Assembly: GCA_036401755.1 (NCBI GenBank)
Contig: DASWUD010000127.1
Location: forward strand, 1-16,307
Length of the DNA: 16,307 bases
Direction of reading: 5' to 3'
From: DASWUD01 sp036401755
GTDB lineage: Bacteria > Pseudomonadota > Gammaproteobacteria > Thiohalomonadales > Thiohalomonadaceae
The position numbers and the translations under genes are program-made. Positions 7,517 through 16,267 of this stretch are shown piece by piece. Each line of letters starts with the position of its first letter. The stretch's first letter is position 1. A model generated the notes under the pieces. It had not been told where the DNA came from, made no database searches, and saw nothing but the letters and a program-made list of their open reading frames with translations.

Positions 7517-8235
7517 TGAAACGAGCCCTGGTTACCGGGGGCAGTGGCGCCATCGGTGCGGCCATCTGCCGGGCCCTGGCCGCCGATGGATTGCATGTGG
7601 TCGTCCACGCCAATTCGCGCCCCGCGGCAGCCCAACAGCTGGCCGCAGAACTCATCGCGACAGGTGGCAGCGCCGAGGCGATCTGCTTCGACGTCTCCGA
7701 TGCGCCAGCCAGCAGCACGGCGCTGGAAAAGCTGCTGGAGAACGGGCCCATCCAGGTGCTGGTCAACAACGCCGGCATCCATCAGGATGGCATCCTCGCC
7801 GGGATGAGCCAGCAGCAGTGGCACAACGTCATCGACGTTTCGCTCAACGGTTTCTTCAACGTCACTCAGCCGCTGCTGATGCCGATGCTGCGCACCCGTT
7901 GGGGTCGCATCATCAACATGTCCTCCATCGCCGGGGTAATGGGCAACCGCGGGCAAGTCAACTACTCGGCCGCCAAAGCCGGCCTGATCGGTGCCACCAA
8001 GTCGCTGGCAATGGAGGTGGCATCGCGCAATGTCACGGTAAATGCCGTGGCCCCGGGCATCATCGAAAGTCCGATGATCGGCGAGGCGTTTCCGCCCGAG
8101 ACCATCAATGCACTGGTACCGATGAAGCGGGCCGGCAAACCCGAAGAGGTGGCCAGTCTGGTGAGCTTTCTCGCCTCGGAGCGCGCCGCCTACCTTTCCG
8201 GTCAGGTGATCTCCATCAATGGTGCGATGGCGTAA
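7516..8235 (+). CDS. FabG-type 3-ketoacyl-ACP reductase (SDR; ApeQ-like)
   Basis: A classical short-chain dehydrogenase of 239 residues. The nucleotide-binding TGGSGAIG is at 7-14, NNAG at 84-87, and the catalytic tetrad is Asn111, Ser137, Tyr150 and Lys154 (Y-S-A-A-K). It should reduce 3-ketoacyl-ACP to the 3-hydroxy form with NADPH. I choose ATG 7516, which follows the preceding stop as TGATG, over an in-frame GTG three bases earlier. It is the last gene of the plus-strand block and is followed by a strong terminator. No enoyl reductase is seen nearby, in keeping with a fully conjugated product. Confidence 0.94.
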   Translation: MKRALVTGGSGAIGAAICRALAADGLHVVVHANSRPAAAQQLAAELIATGGSAEAICFDVSDAPASSTALEKLLENGPIQVLVNNAGIHQDGILAGMSQQQWHNVIDVSLNGFFNVTQPLLMPMLRTRWGRIINMSSIAGVMGNRGQVNYSAAKAGLIGATKSLAMEVASRNVTVNAVAPGIIESPMIGEAFPPETINALVPMKRAGKPEEVASLVSFLASERAAYLSGQVISINGAMA

Positions 8236-8255
8236 ACCGTCGCGCGATACGCAAT

Positions 8256-8282
8256 AAAACGCCGCAATGCGGCGTTTTTTTT
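8256..8282 (+). terminator. Rho-independent terminator after the ketoreductase
   Basis: A 7-bp GC-rich stem ACGCCGC / GCGGCGT (8259-8265 and 8269-8275) with an AAT loop, extended by A-T pairs and followed by a run of eight T residues (8275-8282). The A-rich left side also gives a short T-run on the other strand, so it may serve as a bidirectional terminator between the convergent ketoreductase and MipA-like genes. Confidence 0.92.
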
Positions 8283-8292
8283 ATTTAAGCCG

Positions 8293-9135
8293 TTATTCTT
8301 CGGACCACACCCGCTCCTCCGACTCGGCCAGGATCCAGCTCATCCCGATACCGACCAGGTAGGTGGTGCGGTTTTCGAGCAGGGGGCTGTCGTCGATGAC
8401 GGTACCGTGCATGTCGTTGAGGCGGACGAAGGCGCCAAACCAGGTCTTTGGATAACGCTTGGAGAGCGCCAGGGTCAACTGGCTGCCGCTGTAGCCGCCC
8501 GGCGCCTCATAGGCGGGACGAGTGGCGGTGGCATAGGCGGGTTCGACACCGTAGTAGTAGTGGTGAAAGCTGCGGTTGGCCCAGATCGGCCCGCCGGAGA
8601 TCCCCAGGTTCCAGCCACCGCTTGGCCCCAGGTCCCTGAGGTCATAGTTGAGGATCGGATTGGTGAGCCAGCCCACCTTCTCGAAGCCTGAATGGTCGAC
8701 GGCGACCACGGCGCGCCACGGAATGTGCAGGGTGAAGCGGTGGCGGGCGGTTTCAGAGAAGGTGACGGTGATCTGCGGCCCCAATTCGACCGTCGGAGCG
8801 AGGTCCTCCATCCCGGCACGCGCAACGATGTTGCTGCTTTTGACGGGAGGTGAAGCGCTCAGGCTCATATCCAGATCCAGATGCTGGGTCTCGAAGAGCA
8901 GGCCGCTAAGCCCCTCGCGGTCCACCTTGAACACTTCGCCGCGATAGACCAGGTAGGGGATGGGAAAGAAATAGAAATTCTGTCCAGCCGAACCACGATA
9001 GTCGGGCAGAGACATGAGGTAGCCCCCGGCCCCGACCTCCCACACCGGACGCAACGCCTCCTGTCCCCGAGACTCGCCGGCCAGTAACAGCAGGGCAAGC
9101 AGTAGCGATACGCGCAACAGCGCACTGCGTAGCAA
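8293..9135 (-). CDS. MipA/OmpV-family outer-membrane protein
   Basis: A 280-residue protein with an N-terminal signal peptide (LLRVSLLLALLLLAGESRG, about residues 6-24) followed by the MipA/OmpV start: WEVGAGGYLMSLPDYRGS, then YFFPIPYLVYRGEVFKVDREGL. The rest alternates hydrophobic and polar residues as in a beta-barrel and ends ERVWSEE rather than in an aromatic residue. MipA scaffolds murein enzymes at the outer membrane in E. coli, but most family members have no known role. I choose the TTG at 9135 because AGGAG lies 8 nt upstream and the frame upstream of it reads through the chorismatase gene with no signal sequence. It begins 4 nt after the chorismatase stop, so the two are co-transcribed. 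A pigment- or export-related role is inferred from position only. Confidence 0.83.
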   Translation of the reverse strand: MLRSALLRVSLLLALLLLAGESRGQEALRPVWEVGAGGYLMSLPDYRGSAGQNFYFFPIPYLVYRGEVFKVDREGLSGLLFETQHLDLDMSLSASPPVKSSNIVARAGMEDLAPTVELGPQITVTFSETARHRFTLHIPWRAVVAVDHSGFEKVGWLTNPILNYDLRDLGPSGGWNLGISGGPIWANRSFHHYYYGVEPAYATATRPAYEAPGGYSGSQLTLALSKRYPKTWFGAFVRLNDMHGTVIDDSPLLENRTTYLVGIGMSWILAESEERVWSEE

Positions 9136-9139
9136 ACCG

Positions 9140-10204
9140 TTACTCCTCGGCGATCGCCTCGATCTCCAGCAGCAACTCGCTACGGCAGATATCGGCCAAC
9201 AGATAGATGGAGGGTATGGCTTTCCCGGTAACCGCTTCGATTTGGGAGCGGATCGCTGGCAAATCCTTCTCGTGGCGCACATAAATCTTGAGCGTGCGTA
9301 CGAGCGCAAAGGGCAGCGCATGGCCCGGATAGGCCAGATCGAGCAGCCGGCGGATGTTATTGAGGGCCTCGCGAGTCTGTTGCGCCGCATCGTCGTAATA
9401 GATCGAGGCGTGGCCGATGATACTGGCCGTGCCAGAGATGAAGAGTGGCCTGCGCGGCAACCAGTCCAGCTGGGTGGCGCGAGAGAAGAGCGGAGAGCGC
9501 GGTCCGTACTGGGGCGGATAGTTGTAGGCGCTCACCTGTCGATCGTTCTCCACGGCCACACCACGCCGGCTGGCGGCGATGAAATAGAGAACGAACTCAC
9601 CGCCATGGCTGCCCACCGCGCTGGCGGCGGGAATGTCCGAGGTATTGAGGCGCGCACTCTCGGCAAAGGCCTCGTAGCGGCCGACACAGAAATGCTTGTA
9701 ACGCTCCATCCCATCGGGATCGTCGGCGTTGATGGCGGAAAAGTAGTTCCAGATCCGCAACAGATGGGGGGTCTGCTGTTCTGCCAGCAAGGAGAAGATC
9801 GCCTGATAGGCATGGTAGGTACCGCTCTCCAGGCCATCCTCATGTGGGGGCTGGCGGTAGAGGCCGAACAGAAGATCGCCGCCGCGGGACCAGACCAGCG
9901 AACCGCTGCTGCCGCGCAAAACCCGCTCACTCGCCTTCCAGATCTCCACCAACGGCTCGTGATCCAGCTGGGGCATCGCTACCGATGCCACGGGGAGTCC
10001 AGTAGCATTTGCGGTGACCTCATTCCCGTGGCAGACAACCCCCAGCACATGATCGGCATTGGCGGTAAGGTAGCGCTCGGCTTCGGCGCTGTTCAGGTAG
10101 AGCACACCGAGCGCTGCCTGCGCGCTGGCGGTTGAAGCGACATCCCGCTGTGGAGCGTATCGTTCGGAACAGAGACTATCGGTTGTCACATTCTCCCCCT
10201 TCAT
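9140..10204 (-). CDS. Chorismatase (FkbO/Hyg5/XanB2 family), probable hydroxybenzoate synthase
   Basis: A 354-residue protein of the RidA-related chorismatase family, which hydrolyses chorismate. Family-typical segments seen are VWSRGGDLLFG, RIWNYFSAINADD, ERYKHFCVGRYEAF, SHGGEFVLYF, SAYNYPPQYGPRSPLFSRA and LFISGTASIIGHAS. Members make dihydroxycyclohexadienoate (FkbO type), 3-hydroxybenzoate (Hyg5 type) or 3- and 4-hydroxybenzoate (XanB2 type). In an aryl-polyene cluster with an acyl ligase, a hydroxybenzoate-producing subtype is the natural reading, giving the polyene starter as in xanthomonadin. I cannot assign the subtype from residues alone. Start ATG 10204; a GTG at 10189, just after AAGGGGGAG, is an alternative. 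It is first of two genes in this minus-strand transcript. Confidence 0.9.
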   Translation of the reverse strand: MKGENVTTDSLCSERYAPQRDVASTASAQAALGVLYLNSAEAERYLTANADHVLGVVCHGNEVTANATGLPVASVAMPQLDHEPLVEIWKASERVLRGSSGSLVWSRGGDLLFGLYRQPPHEDGLESGTYHAYQAIFSLLAEQQTPHLLRIWNYFSAINADDPDGMERYKHFCVGRYEAFAESARLNTSDIPAASAVGSHGGEFVLYFIAASRRGVAVENDRQVSAYNYPPQYGPRSPLFSRATQLDWLPRRPLFISGTASIIGHASIYYDDAAQQTREALNNIRRLLDLAYPGHALPFALVRTLKIYVRHEKDLPAIRSQIEAVTGKAIPSIYLLADICRSELLLEIEAIAEE

Positions 10205-10426
10205 GAGAAAATTATCTCACACTCGCATCGTGAATATAACCCGACGAACCGCCGCCACGGTTGTGGGACCTTGTGGGTGCAGTGCGAAAACCCGCCGCCA
10301 TCGACACGTGTTCCTTGATGCAGGAGCTGCGTCTGCAGCCTGCTCAGCGGTGAAGAATGAAAATGATGCCAGGCGACCTGCTGGTGCGACCTGGCCTCCC
10401 CCATTTTATGATTACAGGATGTGTAC
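10205..10426. promoter_or_regulatory. Divergent intergenic region between chorismatase and darA operons
   Basis: About 220 bp between divergent starts, expected to hold promoters for both operons. TATATT on the minus strand (complement of about 10234-10239) is a possible -10 for the chorismatase transcript, without a convincing -35. The segment near darA contains an imperfect hairpin (10320-10343). Open frames on both strands here show no protein-like composition or family resemblance and look like chance. Confidence 0.4.
10320..10343 (+). repeat. Imperfect inverted repeat upstream of darA
   Basis: GCAGG pairs with CCTGC and, inside, CTGC pairs with GCAG around a GTCT loop, leaving a two-base bulge. 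No T-run follows, so it is not a standard terminator. It lies 84 nt before the darA start and could be a leader hairpin or an operator; its function is unknown. Confidence 0.4.
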
Positions 10427-11392
10427 GTGACAGAGTCAGTCCGGCCCAAGCGCGTGCTTGCCATCTGCTATTCACAGACAGGCCAGCTCTCCCGCATTGC
10501 CGACCATTTTCTCGCGCCATTGCGTGAGAGTTCCGGTATCGCACTCCATGTGGAGGTGCTTTGCCCGCTCCATGACTATCCGTTTCCCTGGCCCTTCCTG
10601 CGTTTTTTCGACACCTTTCCCGAAACGGTCCATGCCGTGGCGCCACCGCTCAAACCGCTGGCCCTGACCGGCGATGAGGATTTCGATCTTGTCATCATCT
10701 TCTACCAGGTCTGGTTCCTTGCCCCGTCACTGCCGGTGACAGCCTTCCTGCAACAACCGCTGGCTGAACGGTTGCTGCGTAACAAGCCGGTGATCACCGT
10801 GATCGCCTGCCGCAACATGTGGCTGATGGCACAGGAGAAGATGAAGGCGATGCTGGGCCGTCTCGGCGCCCGGCTGCTCGACAATGTGGTGCTGGTCGAT
10901 CCCAGCCCGACCATGGCCAGCCTGCTCACCACCCCGCTGTGGCTGCTGAGTGGCAAGCGCGATTACCTCAAATCATTGCCCCCGGCGGGGGTGGACGAGG
11001 CGAGTATCGTCGCCACACGCCGCTTCGGCCTGGCACTGCGCGATGGCCTGAACCGTGACGCAGAGCGCGATACGGCACCCTTGTTGGGCGGCTTGCACGC
11101 GGTCGATGCCAATCCCCACCTTCTGGTGAGCGAAAAGGCCGGCACTCGCAGCTTTTATCTGTGGGGCAAGCTGCTGCGTGCGGTGGGCGGCCCTGGCCAG
11201 CTGCGTCGCTACCCGGTGCTGATTCTCTACGTGATTTTTTTGATAATTCTGATCCTGACCGTGGTGCCGGTGAGTCTGCTCATCCAGGCACTGCTACGTC
11301 CATTGATGCGCAAGCACTTTGCCCGATTGAAGCAACAGTTCGATGCCCCCTCGGGCTCGGGAACAGAGAGGATGCATCACTATGGGCAATGA
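10427..11392 (+). CDS. darA: DarA-like dialkylresorcinol-forming enzyme (flavodoxin-like aromatase)
   Basis: A 321-residue protein beginning KRVLAICYSQTGQLSRIADHF, the flavodoxin-like phosphate-binding loop typical of DarA proteins. A central Rossmann-like region follows (DLVIIFYQVWFLAPSLPVTAF, then NKPVITVIACRNMWLMAQEKM). A strongly hydrophobic segment near the C-terminus (YPVLILYVIFLIILILTVVPVSLL split around residues 265-290) suggests membrane association. DarA works with DarB: it aromatises the 2,5-dialkylcyclohexane-1,3-dione to a dialkylresorcinol. I choose GTG 10427 because AGGA lies 7 nt upstream; GTG 10421 in the same frame is the alternative. The 3' end overlaps the DarB gene by 11 nt, and the tight pairing supports the call. 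Confidence 0.88.
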   Translation: MTESVRPKRVLAICYSQTGQLSRIADHFLAPLRESSGIALHVEVLCPLHDYPFPWPFLRFFDTFPETVHAVAPPLKPLALTGDEDFDLVIIFYQVWFLAPSLPVTAFLQQPLAERLLRNKPVITVIACRNMWLMAQEKMKAMLGRLGARLLDNVVLVDPSPTMASLLTTPLWLLSGKRDYLKSLPPAGVDEASIVATRRFGLALRDGLNRDAERDTAPLLGGLHAVDANPHLLVSEKAGTRSFYLWGKLLRAVGGPGQLRRYPVLILYVIFLIILILTVVPVSLLIQALLRPLMRKHFARLKQQFDAPSGSGTERMHHYGQ

Positions 11393-12515
11393 TGTCTTTC
11401 TGACACGTACCTCCTCGTTCCTGCCGCTGGAGCCGGTTGGCAACGAAGAGATGGAAGCGGTGCTCGGCATGGTCGGCGGCAAGCCTTCCAAGGCGCGCCG
11501 CATCGTGCTGCGCAACAATGGCATCCGCTTCCGCCACTACGCGCTCGATCCGCACAGTGGTGAACCAGTGATGAACAATGCGCAGCTGGCGGCGCGTGCT
11601 GTCGCAGGGCTGGGCGAGGTCGGCAAGGTGGACACGCTCGCCGCCGCCACCTCGCGCCCCGACCAACTGATGCCCGGACATGGCGTGATGGTGCACGGCG
11701 AGCTCGGCTGGCCGCGCATGGAGGTGCTGTCGATGGCCGGTATCTGCGTGGCCGGTGCAGCGGCCTTCAAACACGCCTGGCTGGCGGTCAAGGCGGGCGA
11801 TGCGCAGCGCGCCGTGGCGGTCGCCTCCGAACTCGCCTCGCAGGTGCTGCATGCGCGCAACTTCGAGGCCGAAGCCGAACACAAGGTGAAGGAGCTCGAA
11901 GAGCGTCCCGAGATCGCCTTCGAGAAGGATTTCCTGCGCTGGATGCTGTCGGACGGGGCCGGTGCGGTACTACTGGAGAACCAGCCACGTGGGCCGTTGA
12001 GTCTCAAGGTGTTGTGGGTAGAGATGTCCTCCGCCGCCCACGAGCTGCCGACCTGCATGTATTCCGGTGCCGAGAAGAATGACGACGGTTCACTGAGCGG
12101 CTGGCAGCGTTTTACCCATCAGGAGTGGGCAACCCGCTCGGTATTCACTGTGAAGCAGGATGTGAAGCTGCTCAACGAGCAGGTGGTACGCGCCTGCCTC
12201 ACCGAACCGCTCAAACTGGTGATCGAGAAGCATCAGCTCGACCGCCAGCCCATCGACTGGTTCCTGCCGCACATCTCCTCCATGTATTTCGCCGAACCCG
12301 TCGCCAAGGCCCTCGCCGAGTTGGGGCTGGTGGTGCCGCGCGAGCGCTGGTTCACCAACCTGGAGAGCCGGGGCAATACCGGCTCGGCCTCCCCCTTCAT
12401 CATGCTCGATGAGCTGTTCCGCTCCGGGCGCATCCAGAAGGGGCAGCGGCTGCTGATCTATGTTCCGGAGAGCGGGCGCTTCTCCAGCGCCTTCATCTAC
12501 CTGGAGGCGGTGTGA
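11382..12515 (+). CDS. darB: DarB-like ketosynthase III for dialkylresorcinol synthesis
   Basis: A 377-residue FabH-like condensing enzyme with the full triad: Cys122 (SMAGICVAGA), His297 (FLPHISSMYF) and Asn332 (ESRGNTGSAS). TRTSSFLPLEPVGNEEME at the N-terminus is typical of DarB. DarB joins a beta-ketoacyl thioester and an enoyl or acyl thioester by Michael-type and Claisen condensation to give a cyclohexanedione, which DarA aromatises. Start ATG 11382 has GAGAGGA about 9 nt upstream and lies inside the end of darA; an in-frame ATG at 11343 would give an N-terminus unlike the family. Its TGA overlaps the next ATG (TGATG). Confidence 0.92.
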   Translation: MGNDVFLTRTSSFLPLEPVGNEEMEAVLGMVGGKPSKARRIVLRNNGIRFRHYALDPHSGEPVMNNAQLAARAVAGLGEVGKVDTLAAATSRPDQLMPGHGVMVHGELGWPRMEVLSMAGICVAGAAAFKHAWLAVKAGDAQRAVAVASELASQVLHARNFEAEAEHKVKELEERPEIAFEKDFLRWMLSDGAGAVLLENQPRGPLSLKVLWVEMSSAAHELPTCMYSGAEKNDDGSLSGWQRFTHQEWATRSVFTVKQDVKLLNEQVVRACLTEPLKLVIEKHQLDRQPIDWFLPHISSMYFAEPVAKALAELGLVVPRERWFTNLESRGNTGSASPFIMLDELFRSGRIQKGQRLLIYVPESGRFSSAFIYLEAV

Positions 12516-12910
12516 TGGAAGTGAACGAGGTCCCGCAGGAGGGCAATCGCACCCTCGGCCACCACCGCAAGGCGCTCTATGCCCGCGACAGTGACGGGCG
12601 CATGGTGATCGTCCCCTCGCGCGGTTCGGAGGTGGATGAGACGGTCACCCTGCAGGCGGTGGAGCGCATGAACGCCTGCGCCGAGGAGGCGCGGGCACGC
12701 GTCGCGGCCGGCCTCAGCGCGCCGCTCGAATACTGGATGTGGGCGAGGCGCATGGACGTGGCCCTGCTGGCGCAGGTCACCGGCCTCTGGCAGTGGCGTA
12801 TCCGTCGCCATTTCCGCCCCACCACCTTTGCGCGCCTCTCCCCGCGCCTGCTGCAACGCTATGCCGAGGCATTGGGGCTGGGTGTGGACGAGCTGCGGAG
12901 GCTGCCATGA
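12515..12910 (+). CDS. Small HTH-like conserved protein of the dar operon
   Basis: A 131-residue protein of unknown function. The N-terminal part (residues 1-45) is polar with a beta-like RDSDGRMVIVPSRGSEVDE stretch. The C-terminal half looks helical and resembles a helix-turn-helix of the Xre kind: DVALLAQVTGLWQWRIRRHFRP, then RLLQRYAEALGLGVDELRRLP, where the G-V-D-E-L-R end matches the last helix of such domains. It could be a DNA-binding regulator of the cluster or a structural partner. Position between darB and the BtrH-like gene, with 1- to 4-nt overlaps on both sides, shows that it belongs to the operon. Start ATG 12515, preferred over the GTG three bases upstream. Confidence 0.78.
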   Translation: MEVNEVPQEGNRTLGHHRKALYARDSDGRMVIVPSRGSEVDETVTLQAVERMNACAEEARARVAAGLSAPLEYWMWARRMDVALLAQVTGLWQWRIRRHFRPTTFARLSPRLLQRYAEALGLGVDELRRLP

Positions 12911-13904
12911 CCACCCTCGGCGCCGTCGCTTTCCAGCACCGCCACGCCGCCCACTGCGAGAGCGGTGTCGCCGCCAACATCTTCAGCCACTACGGGGTGC
13001 CGCTCACCGAGGCGATGGCCTTCGGCCTCTCCTCCGCCCTCTCCTTTGCCTATCTGCCGTTCATCAAGCTCACCGGCTTTCCGCTCATCTCCTACCGGAT
13101 GCCGCCCAAATTCATCCTCAAGGGGCTGGCCAGCGCCTTACGCGGCAAGTTCCGCTTCGAAACCTTCCGCACCCCGCAGGCCGGCATGACGCGGCTCGAT
13201 GAGCTGCTGACCCAGGGCAAGGTGGTCGGCCTGCAGACCTCGGTCTTCTGGCTCCCCTACTTCCCCGAGGAGATGCGCTTCCACTTCAACGCCCACAACC
13301 TGCTGGTCTACGGCAAGGAGGGGGACGACTACCTGATCAGCGATCCGGTCGCCGAGGAGCCGCAGCGCTGCGCCAGCGCTGACCTGCAACGGGCCCGTTT
13401 CGCCAAGGGGGTGCTGGCCCCCAAGGGATTGCTCTACTATCCGGTGGGAATGGGAAGTGGCGAGATCTCACCCCAGACGGTACGCCAGGCGCTGCGCAAG
13501 ACGATACGCATCATGCTCGGCCCTATCCCCATCGTCGGGGTGCGCGGTATGCGCATGCTGGCGCGCAAGGTAGCCGCACTCAAGGCCAACGATCCCTACA
13601 GCCTCAATTTTGTCGGCCACATCGTGCGCATGCAGGAGGAGATCGGTACCGGCGGCGGCGGCTTCCGCTTCCTCTACGCCGCCTTCCTGCAGGAGGCTGC
13701 GGCGCTACCGGGACTGGATTTTCTGGCCGGCTTCGCCGAGCGCTTCCTGAGCGTGGGTGACGAGTGGCGCGCCTTTGCCCTCGCCACCGCACGCATGGTG
13801 AGGGGGCGCGACGCCATGGAGCCCGCCCTGCTGGCCCGTCATCTCTCGGCCCTGGCCGATCAAGAAGAGACGCTCTATCGCGATTTGAAGAAGGCACTCG
13901 CCTG

Positions 13905-13905
<1 letters not shown>
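12907..13905 (+). CDS. BtrH-like acyltransferase/cysteine-peptidase-fold protein (BtrH_N + DUF4872)
   Basis: A 332-residue protein with an N-terminal BtrH-type (C39-peptidase-like) domain and a C-terminal helical part like DUF4872. The N-terminus AFQHRHAAHCESG has the HC-x-S nucleophile region (Cys17); a His in FNAHNLLVYG (His130) and an Asp in YLISDP (Asp146) would complete a Cys-His-Asp triad. In butirosin biosynthesis BtrH moves an ACP-bound acyl group onto an aminoglycoside. By analogy this protein may transfer the ACP-bound aryl polyene to the dialkylresorcinol hydroxyl, the ester bond of flexirubin-type pigments. That role is inference. An older reading as a peptidase of the ABC exporter is possible but less attractive, as no peptide substrate is seen. 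It overlaps both neighbours (ATGA, TGATG). Confidence 0.85.
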
Positions 13906-14825
<920 letters not shown>

Positions 14826-14828
14826 ACC

Positions 14829-15998
14829 ATGCTGCTTGCCCTGATGAAAAAAGAGCTGCTGGCCCTCTCCCGCGACCTGCACGGACTGGCGGCGCTGTTT
14901 TTGATGCCGACCCTGTTCATTATCATCATGTCGCTGGCCCTCAAGGAGGTCTACAACCCGCCGGTCAAATCGATTTCTTATGTGGTCGAGGACCGCGATG
15001 GCACCGAACTCTCGCACGCCCTGTTGAGCCAGTGGCAAGAGCGCCATGGCAAACCACAGGAGCAGAGCAGCGACTGGCGCCAGCAGCTCCGCAATGGTTC
15101 CCTCGGTTATGCGCTGATCATCGAACCCGGTTTTACCCTGGCGCTGTTTGAGCAAAATCTCGCAGAGCAAGGCATCCAGCTGCGCCTGCTCACCGATCCG
15201 GGCATGGAGAGCGGCGCCTTCGCCGCCACCCGGGCGGAACTACTGATGGTCGCCAGCGGCTTGCGTGGGCGAGCCCTCTTCTCCTCCGCCCCCACCACCC
15301 AACAGGTCTCAGGCGACACCACCGACCTCTCGGCAGAGAAGCTCATCGAGGCAGAACGGTTGAGCGCGGGAACCCATCCCACCTCGGTACAGCAGAATGT
15401 CCCGGCCTGGCTGGTGTTTGGCATGTTCTTCGTGGTCGCCTCCATCGCCGGGCTGTTCGTGGAGGAGCGACAGTGTGGTGCCCTGGCGCGCCTCGCCACG
15501 CTGGGGGTATCGACGCGCATGCTCATTCTCTCCAAGGCGCTCCCCTATCTGGGGATCAACGCCATCCAGTCGGCGCTGATGCTGGCCGTGGGGGTGTGGC
15601 TCATCCCGTTATTGGGGGGCGAGGCGCTCTCCCTGGCAGGGGTTCACTGGGGCGCGCTGTTGTTGGTGTTGCTGGCGGTGAGCCTGGCCGCCATCGGCCT
15701 GGCGCTGACGCTGGCGAGTGTGGTGCGCACCCAAACCCAGGCGGCCGCGGTCGGCCCGATCATCAACGTGGTGATGGCGGCCATCGGCGGGGTGATGGTA
15801 CCCAAATTCGTGATGCCCGACTTCATGCAGCGCATCGCCGAACTCTCCCCCATGAACTGGGGCCTGGAGGGGGTGCTGGCGGTGCTGCTGCGCGGCGGCG
15901 AACTGGTCGAGGTGTGGCGTCCTGCTGCCAAGCTGGGCGGCTTCGCCCTGTTGATGTTTATCACCGCGGCACTGCTGTTCCGCCGCCGGGAGCTGTAA
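14829..15998 (+). CDS. ABC-2 type transporter permease
   Basis: A 389-residue membrane protein with the ABC-2 (DrrB/YhhJ-like) architecture. A first transmembrane helix lies near residues 20-40 (LAALFLMPTLFIIIMSLAL), followed by a long extracytoplasmic domain (about 45-190). Five further hydrophobic segments follow, starting at WLVFGMFFVVASIAGLF and ending at GGFALLMFITAALLF. It is 3 nt downstream of its ATPase. It is the likely channel partner for export of the polyene, the resorcinol or the ester; the cargo is not decidable from sequence. Its stop overlaps the ACP3 start (TAATG). Confidence 0.93.
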   Translation: MLLALMKKELLALSRDLHGLAALFLMPTLFIIIMSLALKEVYNPPVKSISYVVEDRDGTELSHALLSQWQERHGKPQEQSSDWRQQLRNGSLGYALIIEPGFTLALFEQNLAEQGIQLRLLTDPGMESGAFAATRAELLMVASGLRGRALFSSAPTTQQVSGDTTDLSAEKLIEAERLSAGTHPTSVQQNVPAWLVFGMFFVVASIAGLFVEERQCGALARLATLGVSTRMLILSKALPYLGINAIQSALMLAVGVWLIPLLGGEALSLAGVHWGALLLVLLAVSLAAIGLALTLASVVRTQTQAAAVGPIINVVMAAIGGVMVPKFVMPDFMQRIAELSPMNWGLEGVLAVLLRGGELVEVWRPAAKLGGFALLMFITAALLFRRREL

Positions 15999-16267
15999 TG
16001 GGCGTGCCACTCACCCCGTTTCAGGAGGAGGTCAAAAACCTCATCCTCGAAGCTGCCGACAAGGAGGAGCCGGCCGGCGGACTGACCGGCGATGAGCCGC
16101 TGTTCGGTGCCGAGTCACGCCTGCAACTCGACTCCCTCGATGCGCTGCAGATCTCCATGGCGCTGCAGAAGCGCTATGGCGTGCGCATGCCCGATAGCAA
16201 GGAGACGCGCCGCGCCCTCGCCTCCCTCGCCCACCTGGCCGAGCATCTCAGCGCACACCGTTCATGA
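15998..16267 (+). CDS. Acyl carrier protein 3
   Basis: An 89-residue ACP with the phosphopantetheine site LDSLD (Ser46) and a following ALQISMALQKRYGVRMPD helix. It differs clearly from ACP1 and ACP2 (which have DSID and YGVQL-ADD). Being in the dar operon just after the transporter and before a further ketosynthase, it may serve the dialkylresorcinol branch rather than the polyene branch. Start ATG 15998; the longer frame extending into the permease is a shadow. Its stop overlaps the next ATG by 4 nt. Confidence 0.93.
   Translation: MGVPLTPFQEEVKNLILEAADKEEPAGGLTGDEPLFGAESRLQLDSLDALQISMALQKRYGVRMPDSKETRRALASLAHLAEHLSAHRS

Noticed and set aside
3084..8235. Housekeeping fatty-acid synthesis (fab) cluster
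   Set aside because: No fabD, fabH, plsX or enoyl reductase is present; the short ketosynthase-like partner, ApeP-type dehydratase, aryl ligase and halogenase indicate a dedicated polyene pathway.
8293..9390. Longer form of the MipA/OmpV gene starting inside the chorismatase gene
   Set aside because: The extra N-terminal residues are basic and out of character, and they would bury the signal peptide. The TTG at 9135 with AGGAG upstream fits a secreted protein.
9242..10135. 297-codon plus-strand frame opposite the chorismatase
   Set aside because: Antisense shadow of a well-supported gene; composition is not protein-like and there is no matching operon context.
10203..10430. Short frames on both strands in the divergent spacer before darA
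   Set aside because: Low-complexity, Ala/Arg/Cys-rich translations without family resemblance or a ribosome-binding site; more likely non-coding regulatory DNA.
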